A stretch of DNA of 33,089 nucleotides from an uncultured Chthonomonadales bacterium (GTDB lineage Bacteria; Armatimonadota; Chthonomonadetes; Chthonomonadales; CAJBBX01): NCBI GenBank assembly GCA_938005745.1, contig CALLMM010000044.1, forward strand, positions 1-33,089, written 5' to 3'. Positions 26,801 through 33,089 of this stretch are shown here, one piece after another. A program made the position numbers and the translations under genes. Each line of letters begins with the position of its first letter. Position 1 is the first letter of the stretch. A model generated the notes under the pieces. That model was not told where the DNA came from, did no database searches, and saw only the letters and a list, made by a program, of their open reading frames with translations.

Positions 26801-27013
26801 CGGCGCGAGGCGGACGGCACGCTGCAGGTAGACGTAACCATCCCGGCGAACGCGACCGCGACGCTCTATCTGCCCGCCCCCGATCCGCAGCGCGTTCTGG
26901 AGGGCGGCAAGCCGATCACGCCCGCCTCCGGCATCGCTTTCCAGCGTATGCAGGAGGGACGCGCCGTCTACACGGTCGGCGCGGGAAGCTATCAGTTCAC
27001 CATCAAGCCGTAG
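23801..27013 (+). CDS. GH78 alpha-L-rhamnosidase, exported
   Basis: 1,070 residues, the usual size of multidomain GH78 enzymes that release terminal alpha-L-rhamnose. The ATG at 23801 starts a clear signal peptide (residues 1-26, ending SAGALAQS) and has AAGGAG 12 nt upstream. N-terminal beta-sandwich modules (RCEFLENPLGIDVQRPRLSW; two lectin-like modules with YLNGQEVG and HLNGQRVG) are followed by the (alpha/alpha)6 barrel. The catalytic acid is E661 in CPQRDERLGWMGDA and the catalytic base E927 in TTIWERWNG, both textbook GH78. A C-terminal beta-sandwich closes the protein. It probably acts in the periplasm or outside the cell. The ankyrin lipoprotein follows after 35 nt. Confidence 0.95.
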   Translation: MRALRLSFPTLLCLCALSLLSAGALAQSRALPVALRCEFLENPLGIDVQRPRLSWQMRDPRRGAKQQAYRVLAASRPELLREGRADLWDSGRVVSDQSAHIAYGGPALLSRQRVYWQVRIWDHEGKPTAYSAPAFWEMGLLQPSDWKAHWIGLKRGDPSADNLEGVQWIWYPEGDPRQDAPNATRYFRVRLDLPEGKTVRNAALYIASDNRFRAYLNGQEVGSGSGWEMFHTVPLTPKLRAGGNLLAISCLNDSGPAGVAGVVRIEFTDETLLRIPSSARWKTSAARTAGWIETAFDDSGWKEAQVLGGIGTAPWGAVSMQTAVEPAPLLRRTFTLSKPVREARLYITALGSYRLHLNGQRVGREILTPDWTDYRIRVPYQVYDVTRLLRRGENAAGAMVGEGWYGSGLGWGLQRYNFGAPPVRLRMQMHVTYADGSEETLLSDGSWKGMPGPVLRSEIYAGETYDARKEQPGWDRPGFDDSRWQPVSLIETPALRLSAQMSPPIRVTETLKPKAVTVPAPGVYIFDMGQNMVGMARLKVRGPAGTRVQMRFAEILKPDGTLYTENLRRAEQTDTYVLRGAGEEVFEPHFTYHGFRYVEVTGYPGRPTPDSLTGRVFHTDAPITGRFVCSDPVVNRVWQNTVWGLRGNLMSVPTDCPQRDERLGWMGDALIIWHTACFAMDLSAFTRKWMRDVVEAQTREGAFPDVAPKVIVNTDGAPAWGCAGIVVPYRSFRQYGDRRLLMDNETFAAMNRWINYIRRANPDLIWQNRRNNDYGDWVPADSVTPKDLIATAFWAYDAKLLAEMAMAIGRQRDERRLEELYQGIRAAFIRRFVKSDGTVGNGSQTSQVLALHFGLVPDELRAAATEVLVRDIERRGGHLSTGFLGTIHLMQVLSDNGRSDVAYRLLLNRTYPSWGYMVEKGATTIWERWNGDRGDPGMNSFNHYAFGAVGEWLFRYAAGLDTDPGALGFRKIVIRPHTDPRLTFARAEYDSIRGTVVSGWRREADGTLQVDVTIPANATATLYLPAPDPQRVLEGGKPITPASGIAFQRMQEGRAVYTVGAGSYQFTIKP

Positions 27014-27048
27014 TGCGGGAGCGAACTTGACATCGAGGAGAATCTCTC

Positions 27049-27330
27049 ATGCGTCTGAAGTCAGTCCTGTTTGCGCTGTGCGGTCTCTGCAGTATGGTCA
27101 TGGTCGGATGCGGGAAGTCGGAGGCTCCTCCTCCCACTCAGGTGGAGGTTCAGGAGTTCTTTGCGGCGGTGCAGGAGGGAGACGCCGTCATTGTAGACCG
27201 GTTGCTGAAAGCCAAGCCCAATCTGGCGAACGCCAAAAACAGCGCGGGAGAGACCCCGCTGCAGGTCGCCCGCAAACAGAACAACGAGGAGCTGGCGGAG
27301 GTGCTGAAGAGGCACGGCGCGAAAGAGTAG
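27049..27330 (+). CDS. Small lipoprotein with ankyrin repeat
   Basis: 93 residues. Residues 1-21 are a lipoprotein signal peptide ending at a lipobox-like VMVGC, with C21 the lipidated cysteine. After a Pro-rich spacer comes a helix (VQEFFAAVQEGD) and one and a half ankyrin repeats: VDRLLKAKPNLANAKNSAG, then ETPLQVARKQNNEELAEVLKRHGA. A GAGGAGAA ribosome site lies upstream. It follows the rhamnosidase closely and may share its transcript. Ankyrin repeats bind proteins; with so few repeats, the partner or fold may need dimerisation. Function unknown. Confidence 0.8.
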   Translation: MRLKSVLFALCGLCSMVMVGCGKSEAPPPTQVEVQEFFAAVQEGDAVIVDRLLKAKPNLANAKNSAGETPLQVARKQNNEELAEVLKRHGAKE

Positions 27331-27356
27331 CCCGCCACGTCCGCGTGCGAGGGACG

Positions 27357-28592
27357 TCAGGCTCCCGCCTCCGAGCGCAGCGGGGCGGAGCGGGGACGGA
27401 TCAGCGCGCGTGGCATGCGCCTGCCGTTCAGGACGGCTCCGATGAAGGTAGAGCGCACAAACAGATCGTAGGTGATCAGCGTGAACGCCGTCACCGCGCC
27501 GAACACCAGCCCGAACTTGATCAGTCCCGGTATCGGCGCGCTCGCCAGAAACGCCTGCAGCCAGATGACCAGCGGCATGTGCGCCAGATACATCCAGTAG
27601 GAGGCGTCCGCCAGATACCGCCCCGTCGCGCTCTCACGATCCAGATACTTCAGATAGAGCCCGATCAGCCCGAAGACCATCAGACAGGGCAGCAGCGCGT
27701 TGGTGAACGCCATGATAAGCTGCAGGATCAGATCGAACTGCCCGGCGCGGGTCGCCTCCAGCAGGCGCGGCAGACCGAAGACAAACTGTATCAGCACGAC
27801 CGGAGGCGTCAGCAGCAGCATCGTCCAGGCTCCCCGCTGAAACGTCGGCAGTAGATCGCGCTGCCCGTAGAGGAACCAGCCGAAGTAGAAGAAGACCCCG
27901 TAACCGAGCATGATCTGCCAGTGCGGCATCCACTGTGTGGAGGCTCCGATGATTCCGTTGGGCAGCAGCATCAGCGCGCCCGCCGCCGGCAGGGTGAAGA
28001 TGAGCCAGCGCGACCGGGCGGTCAGCGAGCGGCGGAAGAGGCGCGTCGCCGCCGCCTTCCATCGCTCCGGCAGACGTCGGGACAGCAGCAGCAGAGCAAT
28101 GGAGCCGAGGTAGTAGTAGAGCAGATAGTAGAGAAACCAGAGATGCGAGAGCGGTCCCTCGCGGTTGACCGCGCCCGGCTTCAGCGCGTCCAGACCGACC
28201 TGCCAGGGATCGGGCAGCCCCTGCGTGACGGCGCGCCCGTAGGCGAACCCGACCATGATGAGCGGATAGCAGAGGAGCCAGGCTGCCGCCAGCGGAAGAA
28301 CGATCCGATGCACGCGGTTGGAGAAGAATGCCCGGACGCCGCGCCGCTCGATCAACATCGCCGCGAAGAAGCCCGCCAGCACGAAGAAGAGCTGCAGCCG
28401 AAAGCTGTGCAGAAAGAGACCGATCACGTTGAAAAGCGCGCTCGGTCGTTTGTCGCGGATATCCCAAAACTCCAGCTCCGGAGGCAGAGCGAAGTAGGCA
28501 GCCATCGCATGAATCGCGATGCCGAGTATCATCATATGCCCCCGCAGGCTGTCCAGCGAGTGGTAGCGCGAGGCGCTGCAGCAAAGAGACAT
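27357..28592 (-). CDS. Multi-pass membrane acyltransferase (acyltransferase family 3)
   Basis: 411 residues from the ATG at 28592. YHSLDSLRGHMMILGIAIHA is the typical first helix of the OpgC/OafA-type acyltransferase-3 family, with the conserved DSLRG and a membrane histidine. About ten hydrophobic segments follow (FQLFFVLAGFFAAML-like helix 3, SHLWFLYYLLYYYLGSIALLL and others). Such enzymes move acyl groups across or at the membrane onto sugars, glycans or lipids; the acceptor is unknown. The ribosome site is weak (GAGGGA 13 nt upstream). It lies last in the minus-strand series headed by hpnJ, 125 nt after the DUF5990 gene. Confidence 0.82.
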   Translation of the reverse strand: MSLCCSASRYHSLDSLRGHMMILGIAIHAMAAYFALPPELEFWDIRDKRPSALFNVIGLFLHSFRLQLFFVLAGFFAAMLIERRGVRAFFSNRVHRIVLPLAAAWLLCYPLIMVGFAYGRAVTQGLPDPWQVGLDALKPGAVNREGPLSHLWFLYYLLYYYLGSIALLLLSRRLPERWKAAATRLFRRSLTARSRWLIFTLPAAGALMLLPNGIIGASTQWMPHWQIMLGYGVFFYFGWFLYGQRDLLPTFQRGAWTMLLLTPPVVLIQFVFGLPRLLEATRAGQFDLILQLIMAFTNALLPCLMVFGLIGLYLKYLDRESATGRYLADASYWMYLAHMPLVIWLQAFLASAPIPGLIKFGLVFGAVTAFTLITYDLFVRSTFIGAVLNGRRMPRALIRPRSAPLRSEAGA

Positions 28593-28717
28593 GAGCCGGG
28601 ATGAGTCCCTCTCTTCTTCAAAACAACGGTAGCGACATCCTGTAGTTTTACCCGAAGAACGTCTCGTTCGGCAACGAATCGCCCTTCCTTCGCCAGGACA
28701 AAACGGCGGCAGACAGA

Positions 28718-29164
28718 CTATCCGGTCTCCTGCAGTCTCCATCCGCCGTCCAGCAGCGGAACCGTCCCGCTGCCCTCTCCGCTGATCCGCGCCGTCAGAA
28801 CGCCCGGCGAGACGCCCTTCCTCGCGGCGATCTGCTCCGCACTGATGCCGGACAACGGTATCTTCAGCCGGCGCTCCCATCCGGCGTCCTCCAGCCTCTG
28901 CAGGCTCAAGTAGAGAAACCGCGCACCCCGCCCGCCGTGCACAAACGCTCCGGAGAAGTCCGGCGGCTGCCCCTCTCCCGCCTCCGTAACGACCACCGGG
29001 CAGACGAATCGCAGCGAGCCGTCCGGCATCGGCTGTCCCGACACGAGATTCCCGCTCCTGTCCTGCATCCCGAACCTCTGGCGCGTCGGGTCGTAGCCGG
29101 GCGGGAGAGCCTGGCAGAGAATCTGCAGGGAGATCGTGCGCTTGCGCAGGGCGCTGCCGGACAT
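28718..29164 (-). CDS. DUF5990 family protein
   Basis: 148 residues. The pattern PPGYDP near the start, RFVCPVVV, PPDFSGAFVHGGRGARFLYL, and WERRLKIPLSGI matches what I know of the DUF5990 family, a small soluble domain of unknown function. No signal peptide, no membrane helix. It starts 3 nt after the stop of the PH-like membrane protein gene, so the two are almost certainly cotranscribed. I cannot suggest a biochemical role. Confidence 0.65.
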   Translation of the reverse strand: MSGSALRKRTISLQILCQALPPGYDPTRQRFGMQDRSGNLVSGQPMPDGSLRFVCPVVVTEAGEGQPPDFSGAFVHGGRGARFLYLSLQRLEDAGWERRLKIPLSGISAEQIAARKGVSPGVLTARISGEGSGTVPLLDGGWRLQETG

Positions 29165-29167
29165 CGT

Positions 29168-29653
29168 CTACTCCGATCCGTCGGACGGCGGCGTGTTTGC
29201 GCGAAGATCGGCGATCGCGTCGCGCAGGGCGAAGACCAGCTCCTCCGGCTCATCGGTTCCGAGCATAAACTGCCGCCCGTTTTTGAGCCGGATGTGGACG
29301 GCGCGCCAGCCGCTGACATTGTAGAGCCATCCGCGGGGGGTCAGATGGATGCCCCAGCCTTCGTACAGGCGCGTGCGCGTGAGAGTAAACGACTCGATCT
29401 CCGCCAGCGCCACACGGCTGCGAATCAGACCGGAGCCGAAGCGCCAGCGAAGCTGCGTATCGGTGATCTCCACGGTCAGCGAGGAGAAGAGCCAAGCGCA
29501 GACGGCGAGGAGCGCGGCGACCGCCAGCGGGATCAGGCGCGGACCCAGAAGCGATCCGGGCATCCCCCATCCCAGCCACAGACAGAAGACCAGCGCGATC
29601 CACAGCGTAACGATGATCAGCGTGCCGACCTGACGATGCGAATAGATCAACAT
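29168..29653 (-). CDS. Membrane protein with PH-like domain
   Basis: 161 residues from the ATG at 29653 (an earlier in-frame ATG at 29677 lacks a ribosome site). Two membrane helices occupy residues ~9-30 and ~38-58. The rest is a soluble beta-rich domain (VEITDTQLRWRFG, RVALAEIESFTLTRT, GWRAVHIRLKNGRQFMLG) ending in a helix (PEELVFALRDAI), the layout of bacterial PH domains with a membrane hairpin. Role unknown; it lies 57 nt after hpnJ in the same direction. Confidence 0.65.
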   Translation of the reverse strand: MLIYSHRQVGTLIIVTLWIALVFCLWLGWGMPGSLLGPRLIPLAVAALLAVCAWLFSSLTVEITDTQLRWRFGSGLIRSRVALAEIESFTLTRTRLYEGWGIHLTPRGWLYNVSGWRAVHIRLKNGRQFMLGTDEPEELVFALRDAIADLRANTPPSDGSE

Positions 29654-29710
29654 AAAACACCTGCCCTTTGAAGGCAAAGCCAGTCACTCGTCCGACGGAG
29701 ACGGCGCGGG

Positions 29711-31177
29711 TCAGTGCGTGCCGACGGAGACGGCGCGCTCCTGCGTCTGTTTGGCGCGGATGATCTCCTTGCGCTCGCGCAGGTAGGAGAAGAACTCCTG
29801 CCCCTCGCGCAGACGGCGCACCAGCATCTGCCGGTCGGTCGCCATCTCGCGCAGGATACGGAAGATCGGCTTCCAGCGGAAGTAGAACCGCCGGTACATC
29901 CGCTCGACCGCGTCCTCGATCTCATCGGGCGACAGGTCGGGATAGCGCAGCGTCGAGGTCTGGATGCCGCTGCCCGCAACCAGCACGTTCCCGTCCATCC
30001 AGCCGTTGGTGACCGCCTGATTGTACAGCTCCGTGCCGGGATAGGGCGCGGCGATGGAGACCTGGATCGTGTGCGGGTCCAGCTCCTGCGCAAAACGGAT
30101 CGTCTCCTCGATCGTCTCCTTCGTCTCTATCGGCAAGCCGATGATGAAGGTCCCGTGCACCTTGATGCCCAGTTTACGGCAGTTCTGCATGAACTCCCGC
30201 GCCATCTCGAGTTTGATGCCTTTGCGGATCCGATTGAGGATCTCCTGATTCCCCGACTCAAAGCCGACCAGCAGCAGGCGCAGTCCGTTATCGCGCAGCG
30301 CTTTGAGGGTCTCGTACTTCACATGGGCGCGGGCGTTGCAGGACCAGGTCAGCCCCAGCTTCTTCAATCCTTTGCTGATCTCCACGGCGCGCGGCTCGTT
30401 GATCGTGAACGTATCGTCGTCAAACATCCACTCGCGCACCTGCGGGAACAGATCCCTCCCCATCGCCATCTCTTCGATGACGGCTTTCGGGCTTTTGGTG
30501 CGGTACTGGTGTCCGCCGATGGTCTGGGGCCAGAGGCAGAAGGAGCACTTCGCCGGACAGCCGCGCCCGGTGTAGAAGGAGATGTAGGGATGCAGCAGAT
30601 AGCCGATAAAGTAGTTCTCAATGGTAAGGTTCTGATGATAGACGGGCAGCACGCTGGGCATCACGTCCCAGTCCCGAATCAGCTCCCGCTCCGGGTTATG
30701 GCGGATTCTGCCGTTTTGATCGCGATAGGAGAGACCCCGGATCTCCTCGTAGGGCTTGCCCTCCGCCACCTCCAGACAGGTGTAGTCGAACTCGTTGCGG
30801 CAGACGAAATCCACCGCGGGAGCCTGCCGCAGGGTCGGCTCCGGCAGGACGGCGACATGCGCCCCGATGAGACCGATCTCGGTCTGCGGGTTCTGCTGCT
30901 TGATCGCTTCGGCGCACCGAATATCGTTCGCCAGCGACGGCGTGCTGGTGTGCATGATCACCAGTTCATAGTCGCGGGCGATCGCCAGCACATCCTCCAC
31001 GCTCTGATGATGGGGCGGGGCGTCCACCAGCCGGCTGCCCGGAACCAGCGCGGCAGGCTGCGCCAGCCAGGTCGGGAACCAGTACGAGGTGATCTCGCGC
31101 TTCGCCTGGTAGCGCGCGCCGGCTCCGCCGTCAAAACCGTCGAACGAGGGCGGACTGAGAAACAGGGTCTTCTTCAC
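29711..31177 (-). CDS. hpnJ: Hopanoid biosynthesis radical SAM protein HpnJ
   Basis: 488 residues. The opening KKTLFLSPPSFDGFDGGAG and the segment WLAQPAALVPGSRLVDAPP are characteristic of HpnJ, a B12-binding-fold radical SAM enzyme needed to make the cyclitol ether head group of composite hopanoids (ring contraction of the sugar head). The N-terminal ~150 residues form the B12-binding-like domain. C207/C211/C214 in GCPAKCSFC bind the 4Fe-4S cluster. WMFDDDTFT, LLLVGFESGN and HGTFIIGLP complete the barrel. The start is GTG at 31177, with AAGGAG 11 nt before it. A clear -35/-10 pair lies upstream. No other hopanoid gene (squalene-hopene cyclase, hpnH, hpnI, hpnK) is in the window. Confidence 0.88.
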   Translation of the reverse strand: MKKTLFLSPPSFDGFDGGAGARYQAKREITSYWFPTWLAQPAALVPGSRLVDAPPHHQSVEDVLAIARDYELVIMHTSTPSLANDIRCAEAIKQQNPQTEIGLIGAHVAVLPEPTLRQAPAVDFVCRNEFDYTCLEVAEGKPYEEIRGLSYRDQNGRIRHNPERELIRDWDVMPSVLPVYHQNLTIENYFIGYLLHPYISFYTGRGCPAKCSFCLWPQTIGGHQYRTKSPKAVIEEMAMGRDLFPQVREWMFDDDTFTINEPRAVEISKGLKKLGLTWSCNARAHVKYETLKALRDNGLRLLLVGFESGNQEILNRIRKGIKLEMAREFMQNCRKLGIKVHGTFIIGLPIETKETIEETIRFAQELDPHTIQVSIAAPYPGTELYNQAVTNGWMDGNVLVAGSGIQTSTLRYPDLSPDEIEDAVERMYRRFYFRWKPIFRILREMATDRQMLVRRLREGQEFFSYLRERKEIIRAKQTQERAVSVGTH

Positions 31178-31255
31178 GCAGCGGTCATCTCCTTGACAAT
31201 ATTTCGATAGGCTAAAGATTTGCCGCGCACCCGGCAATCTCCTTCCCCGCCTGTC

Positions 31256-31284
31256 AGTCTACCGACTCGCGCCCGCTTTGTCAA
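31256..31284 (-). promoter_or_regulatory. Sigma70-like promoter for hpnJ
   Basis: On the minus strand a perfect TTGACA (31284-31279) is followed after exactly 17 bp by TAGACT (31261-31256). The predicted start of transcription lies about 70 nt before the GTG of hpnJ. Confidence 0.65.
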
Positions 31285-31369
31285 GGAAGCCCGGATCGGT
31301 CGCAGGGGTCGCGTTTAGCGAGACGCCCTGTAGGACGGACAGGGAATCCGTCTGAAGTAAGCAGGGTTA

Positions 31370-31386
31370 TCGCGGCAACGCCGCGA
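31370..31386. other. Short perfect hairpin upstream of the Gfo/Idh/MocA gene
   Basis: TCGCGGC (31370-31376) pairs with GCCGCGA (31380-31386) around AAC, 39 bp before the gene start. No T-tract. It could be a leader structure or operator; nothing else is recognised in the gap 31285-31425. Confidence 0.3.
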
Positions 31387-31425
31387 AACAGACAGCGTCA
31401 GTTTCTCGTAGAAGGAGGCAGCCAG

Positions 31426-32655
31426 ATGGCGGAGCGGAGCGGCACGCTGACGCGGCGCACATTTCTCATGGGAGCGGGTATGACGGCGGTCGGAGCGGGA
31501 GTGAAAACGGCTCCGGAGCGGATCCGCATGGGGCAGTCAGACCAAAAGGTGCGTATCGGGATCGTCGGGGGGAACTTCGGCGCGACGTTTCAGTGGCATC
31601 TCGATCCCGACTGCCAGGTGGTCGCCGCCTGCGACATTCGGGAGGACGCCCTGAAACGGCTGGTGGATGTCTACGGTGCGGCAGGAGCCTACAGGGATTT
31701 TCGCGAGTTCCTCAAGCATCCGGGCATGAACGCCGTCGGCGTCTTCACCCCCGCCCCCCTGCACGTCCCCATGGCGATTGCGGCGATGGAAGCCGGCAAG
31801 CATGTCATCAGCGCGGTTCCCGCCGGCATGACGCAGGCAGAGCTGGAGAAGCTGCTCGCCTGCGTGAAGCGCACCGGTCTCAAGTACATGATGGCGGAGA
31901 CCAGCTACTACCACCCGGAGATCATCTTCTGCCGGGAAGCCCGTCAGCGCGGCGAGTTCGGGACCATCTTCTACTCCGAATCCGAGTATCACCACGAGGG
32001 GCTTCTGTCGCTCTTTTTCGACGAGAACGGCAGACGAACCTGGCGTTACGGCTTCCCGCCCATGCACTACCCCACCCACTGCACCGGCATGATTCTGCCG
32101 GTCACCGGAGAACGCCTGACCGAGGTCACCGCCATCGGCTGGGGCGACGGACACGAAATCCTCAAAACCAACGACTACAAAAACCCCTTCTGGAACACTA
32201 TCGGGTTCTTCAAAACCTCCGGCGGACACAGCGCGCGCATCAACGTCTGCTGGCATATCGCCGCGGGAGGAGTCGAACGCGCCAACTTCTACGGCGACCG
32301 CATGTCCTACATCGCCGCCCGCCCCGAAGGCTCCCCGCATACCCTTATCCGCATCGCGCAGGACGGCAGGACGGTGATTGATCAGAACGGCTATCCGCAG
32401 GGCGTCGTCGAGCAGAGGGCGCACACGCCACCCGACTATTTCGACCGCCTGCCCGCCCCGATGCGCGTTCCGACCGGACACGGCAACTCGCACACCTTCC
32501 TGACCCATGAGTTTGTGCGCGCCATTGTCGAAGACCGCGCACCCGCCGTAGATATCTACGAATCGATCGCCTACACGCTCCCCGGCATCATCGCGCATCA
32601 GTCCGCGCTGCGCGGCGGAGAGCGCATGAAGATCAAAGACTACGGGAAGGGATGA
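31426..32655 (+). CDS. Tat-exported Gfo/Idh/MocA-fold protein, GH109-like
   Basis: 409 residues. The N-terminus has a twin-arginine signal (TRRTFLMGAGMTAVGAG), so the folded, cofactor-loaded protein is exported. Residues ~40-160 form an NAD(P)-binding Rossmann domain (RIGIVGGNFGATF, VVAACDIRED). Where dehydrogenases have the E-K-P motif after GKHV, this protein has SAVPAG, so the usual catalytic lysine is missing. The following YMMAETSYYHPEI and GEFGTIFYSESEYHHEG recall GH109 glycosidases, which use NAD in a redox-elimination mechanism. The C-terminal part is the Gfo/Idh/MocA beta-sheet domain. AGGAGG precedes the ATG. Its stop overlaps the next start (ATGA at 32652-32655). Confidence 0.8.
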   Translation: MAERSGTLTRRTFLMGAGMTAVGAGVKTAPERIRMGQSDQKVRIGIVGGNFGATFQWHLDPDCQVVAACDIREDALKRLVDVYGAAGAYRDFREFLKHPGMNAVGVFTPAPLHVPMAIAAMEAGKHVISAVPAGMTQAELEKLLACVKRTGLKYMMAETSYYHPEIIFCREARQRGEFGTIFYSESEYHHEGLLSLFFDENGRRTWRYGFPPMHYPTHCTGMILPVTGERLTEVTAIGWGDGHEILKTNDYKNPFWNTIGFFKTSGGHSARINVCWHIAAGGVERANFYGDRMSYIAARPEGSPHTLIRIAQDGRTVIDQNGYPQGVVEQRAHTPPDYFDRLPAPMRVPTGHGNSHTFLTHEFVRAIVEDRAPAVDIYESIAYTLPGIIAHQSALRGGERMKIKDYGKG

Positions 32656-33089
32656 CAGGCGGACAGAGCCGACGACGAACACGCCTCGAGGCAGCCGCCG
32701 CTCTGACGGCGCTGGCGTTGATCGCAGGGCTGCGCCTGATCGCCCTGCGATCCGACCCCTATCCCCTCCTCGACTGGTGCACCGGGCTGCTGACCGACGA
32801 GGGCTTCTACCTGCACAACGCCCGCAACACCCTCCTCTTCGGGCATCCCCGCACCGATGAGTTCAACAACATGCTTCTCTCCCCCCTCCTGCACCTGGCG
32901 CAGGTCGCCCTCCTCTCCCTCCTCGGCGTCGGATCCCTGCAGGCAAGGCTGCTCAGCGTCGGCGCCGGACTGCTCTCCCTCCTGCTGCTCTTCGCCGCCC
33001 TCCGACGCGCCTGCGACGCCCGCATCGCCCTCACCGCAGCCCTCCTGCTGGGACTGGAGCACACCTACCTGCTCTACAACCGGATGGCG
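32652..33089 (+). CDS. GT-C (GT39/PMT-like) membrane glycosyltransferase, 5' part
   Basis: The frame starts at the ATG overlapping the previous stop and is open to the window end (146 codons), so the gene is cut by the right edge. A basic start (SRRRTRLEAAA) is followed by a membrane helix (ALTALALIAGLRLIAL). The loop after it contains LLTDEGFYLHNARN, with the acidic Asp-Glu of the catalytic site of GT-C enzymes such as protein mannosyltransferases and ArnT, and then a second acidic GHPRTDEFNN. More hydrophobic helices follow (HLAQVALLSLLGVG and LLSLLLLFAALRR). It likely transfers sugar from a polyprenyl-phosphate donor at the outer face of the inner membrane. Coupled translation with the Tat-exported protein places both at the cell envelope. 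Confidence 0.75.
   Translation, partial: MTGGQSRRRTRLEAAAALTALALIAGLRLIALRSDPYPLLDWCTGLLTDEGFYLHNARNTLLFGHPRTDEFNNMLLSPLLHLAQVALLSLLGVGSLQARLLSVGAGLLSLLLLFAALRRACDARIALTAALLLGLEHTYLLYNRMA

Overview
The window is a GC-rich, densely coded bacterial chromosome segment. I see no tRNA, rRNA, CRISPR array, insertion sequence or phage gene. The gene content is a Wood-Werkman type transcarboxylase with methylmalonyl-CoA mutase, several large exported glycoside hydrolases of about 1,000 residues, Tat-exported Gfo/Idh/MocA-like proteins, and the hopanoid radical SAM protein HpnJ. This mix suits a saccharolytic, hopanoid-making heterotroph. Armatimonadota is my best guess, from gene content only and with low confidence; Planctomycetota or another environmental phylum remains possible.

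Layout. Positions 1-1547 hold the 5' part of a secreted CocE/S15-type hydrolase (minus strand) divergent from a ComF-family gene, with a small intergenic repeat between them. Positions 1742-12692 form one co-oriented block: transcarboxylase 5S, a small OadG-like protein, an exported clan GH-A glycosidase interrupted by a -1 frame change, transcarboxylase 12S, the 1.3S biotin carrier, methylmalonyl-CoA epimerase, and both mutase subunits. The block ends in a strong hairpin terminator. Together these enzymes interconvert succinyl-CoA, methylmalonyl-CoA and propionyl-CoA and move a carboxyl group between methylmalonyl-CoA and pyruvate/oxaloacetate without ATP. No biotin carboxylase and no membrane decarboxylase beta subunit is present in the window.

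Positions 12762-20249 carry a very large GH106-like glycosidase (minus). Divergent from it is a metallo-deacetylase plus SelA/DgaE-like PLP enzyme pair. A small RidA-like protein (minus) and a zinc-less MDR oxidoreductase follow. Positions 20382-27330 hold a VIT-vWA protein, a convergent Mn-type superoxide dismutase sharing a bidirectional terminator with it, a GH78 alpha-L-rhamnosidase and a tiny ankyrin lipoprotein.

Positions 27357-31177 are a minus-strand series: HpnJ first, then a PH-like membrane protein, a DUF5990 protein and a multi-pass acyltransferase. HpnJ has a good sigma70-like promoter. The window closes with a Tat-signal Gfo/Idh/MocA-fold protein that lacks the usual catalytic lysine. 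Its stop overlaps the start of a GT-C membrane glycosyltransferase cut by the right edge.

The most unusual points are four. First, the GH-A glycosidase changes frame exactly at an in-phase slippery G-run followed by a stem-loop. Second, this secreted glycosidase sits inside the transcarboxylase/mutase block. Third, a soluble OadG-like small protein is coupled to the 5S gene. Fourth, the terminal Gfo/Idh protein looks GH109-like. I did not find a clearly new multi-gene system.
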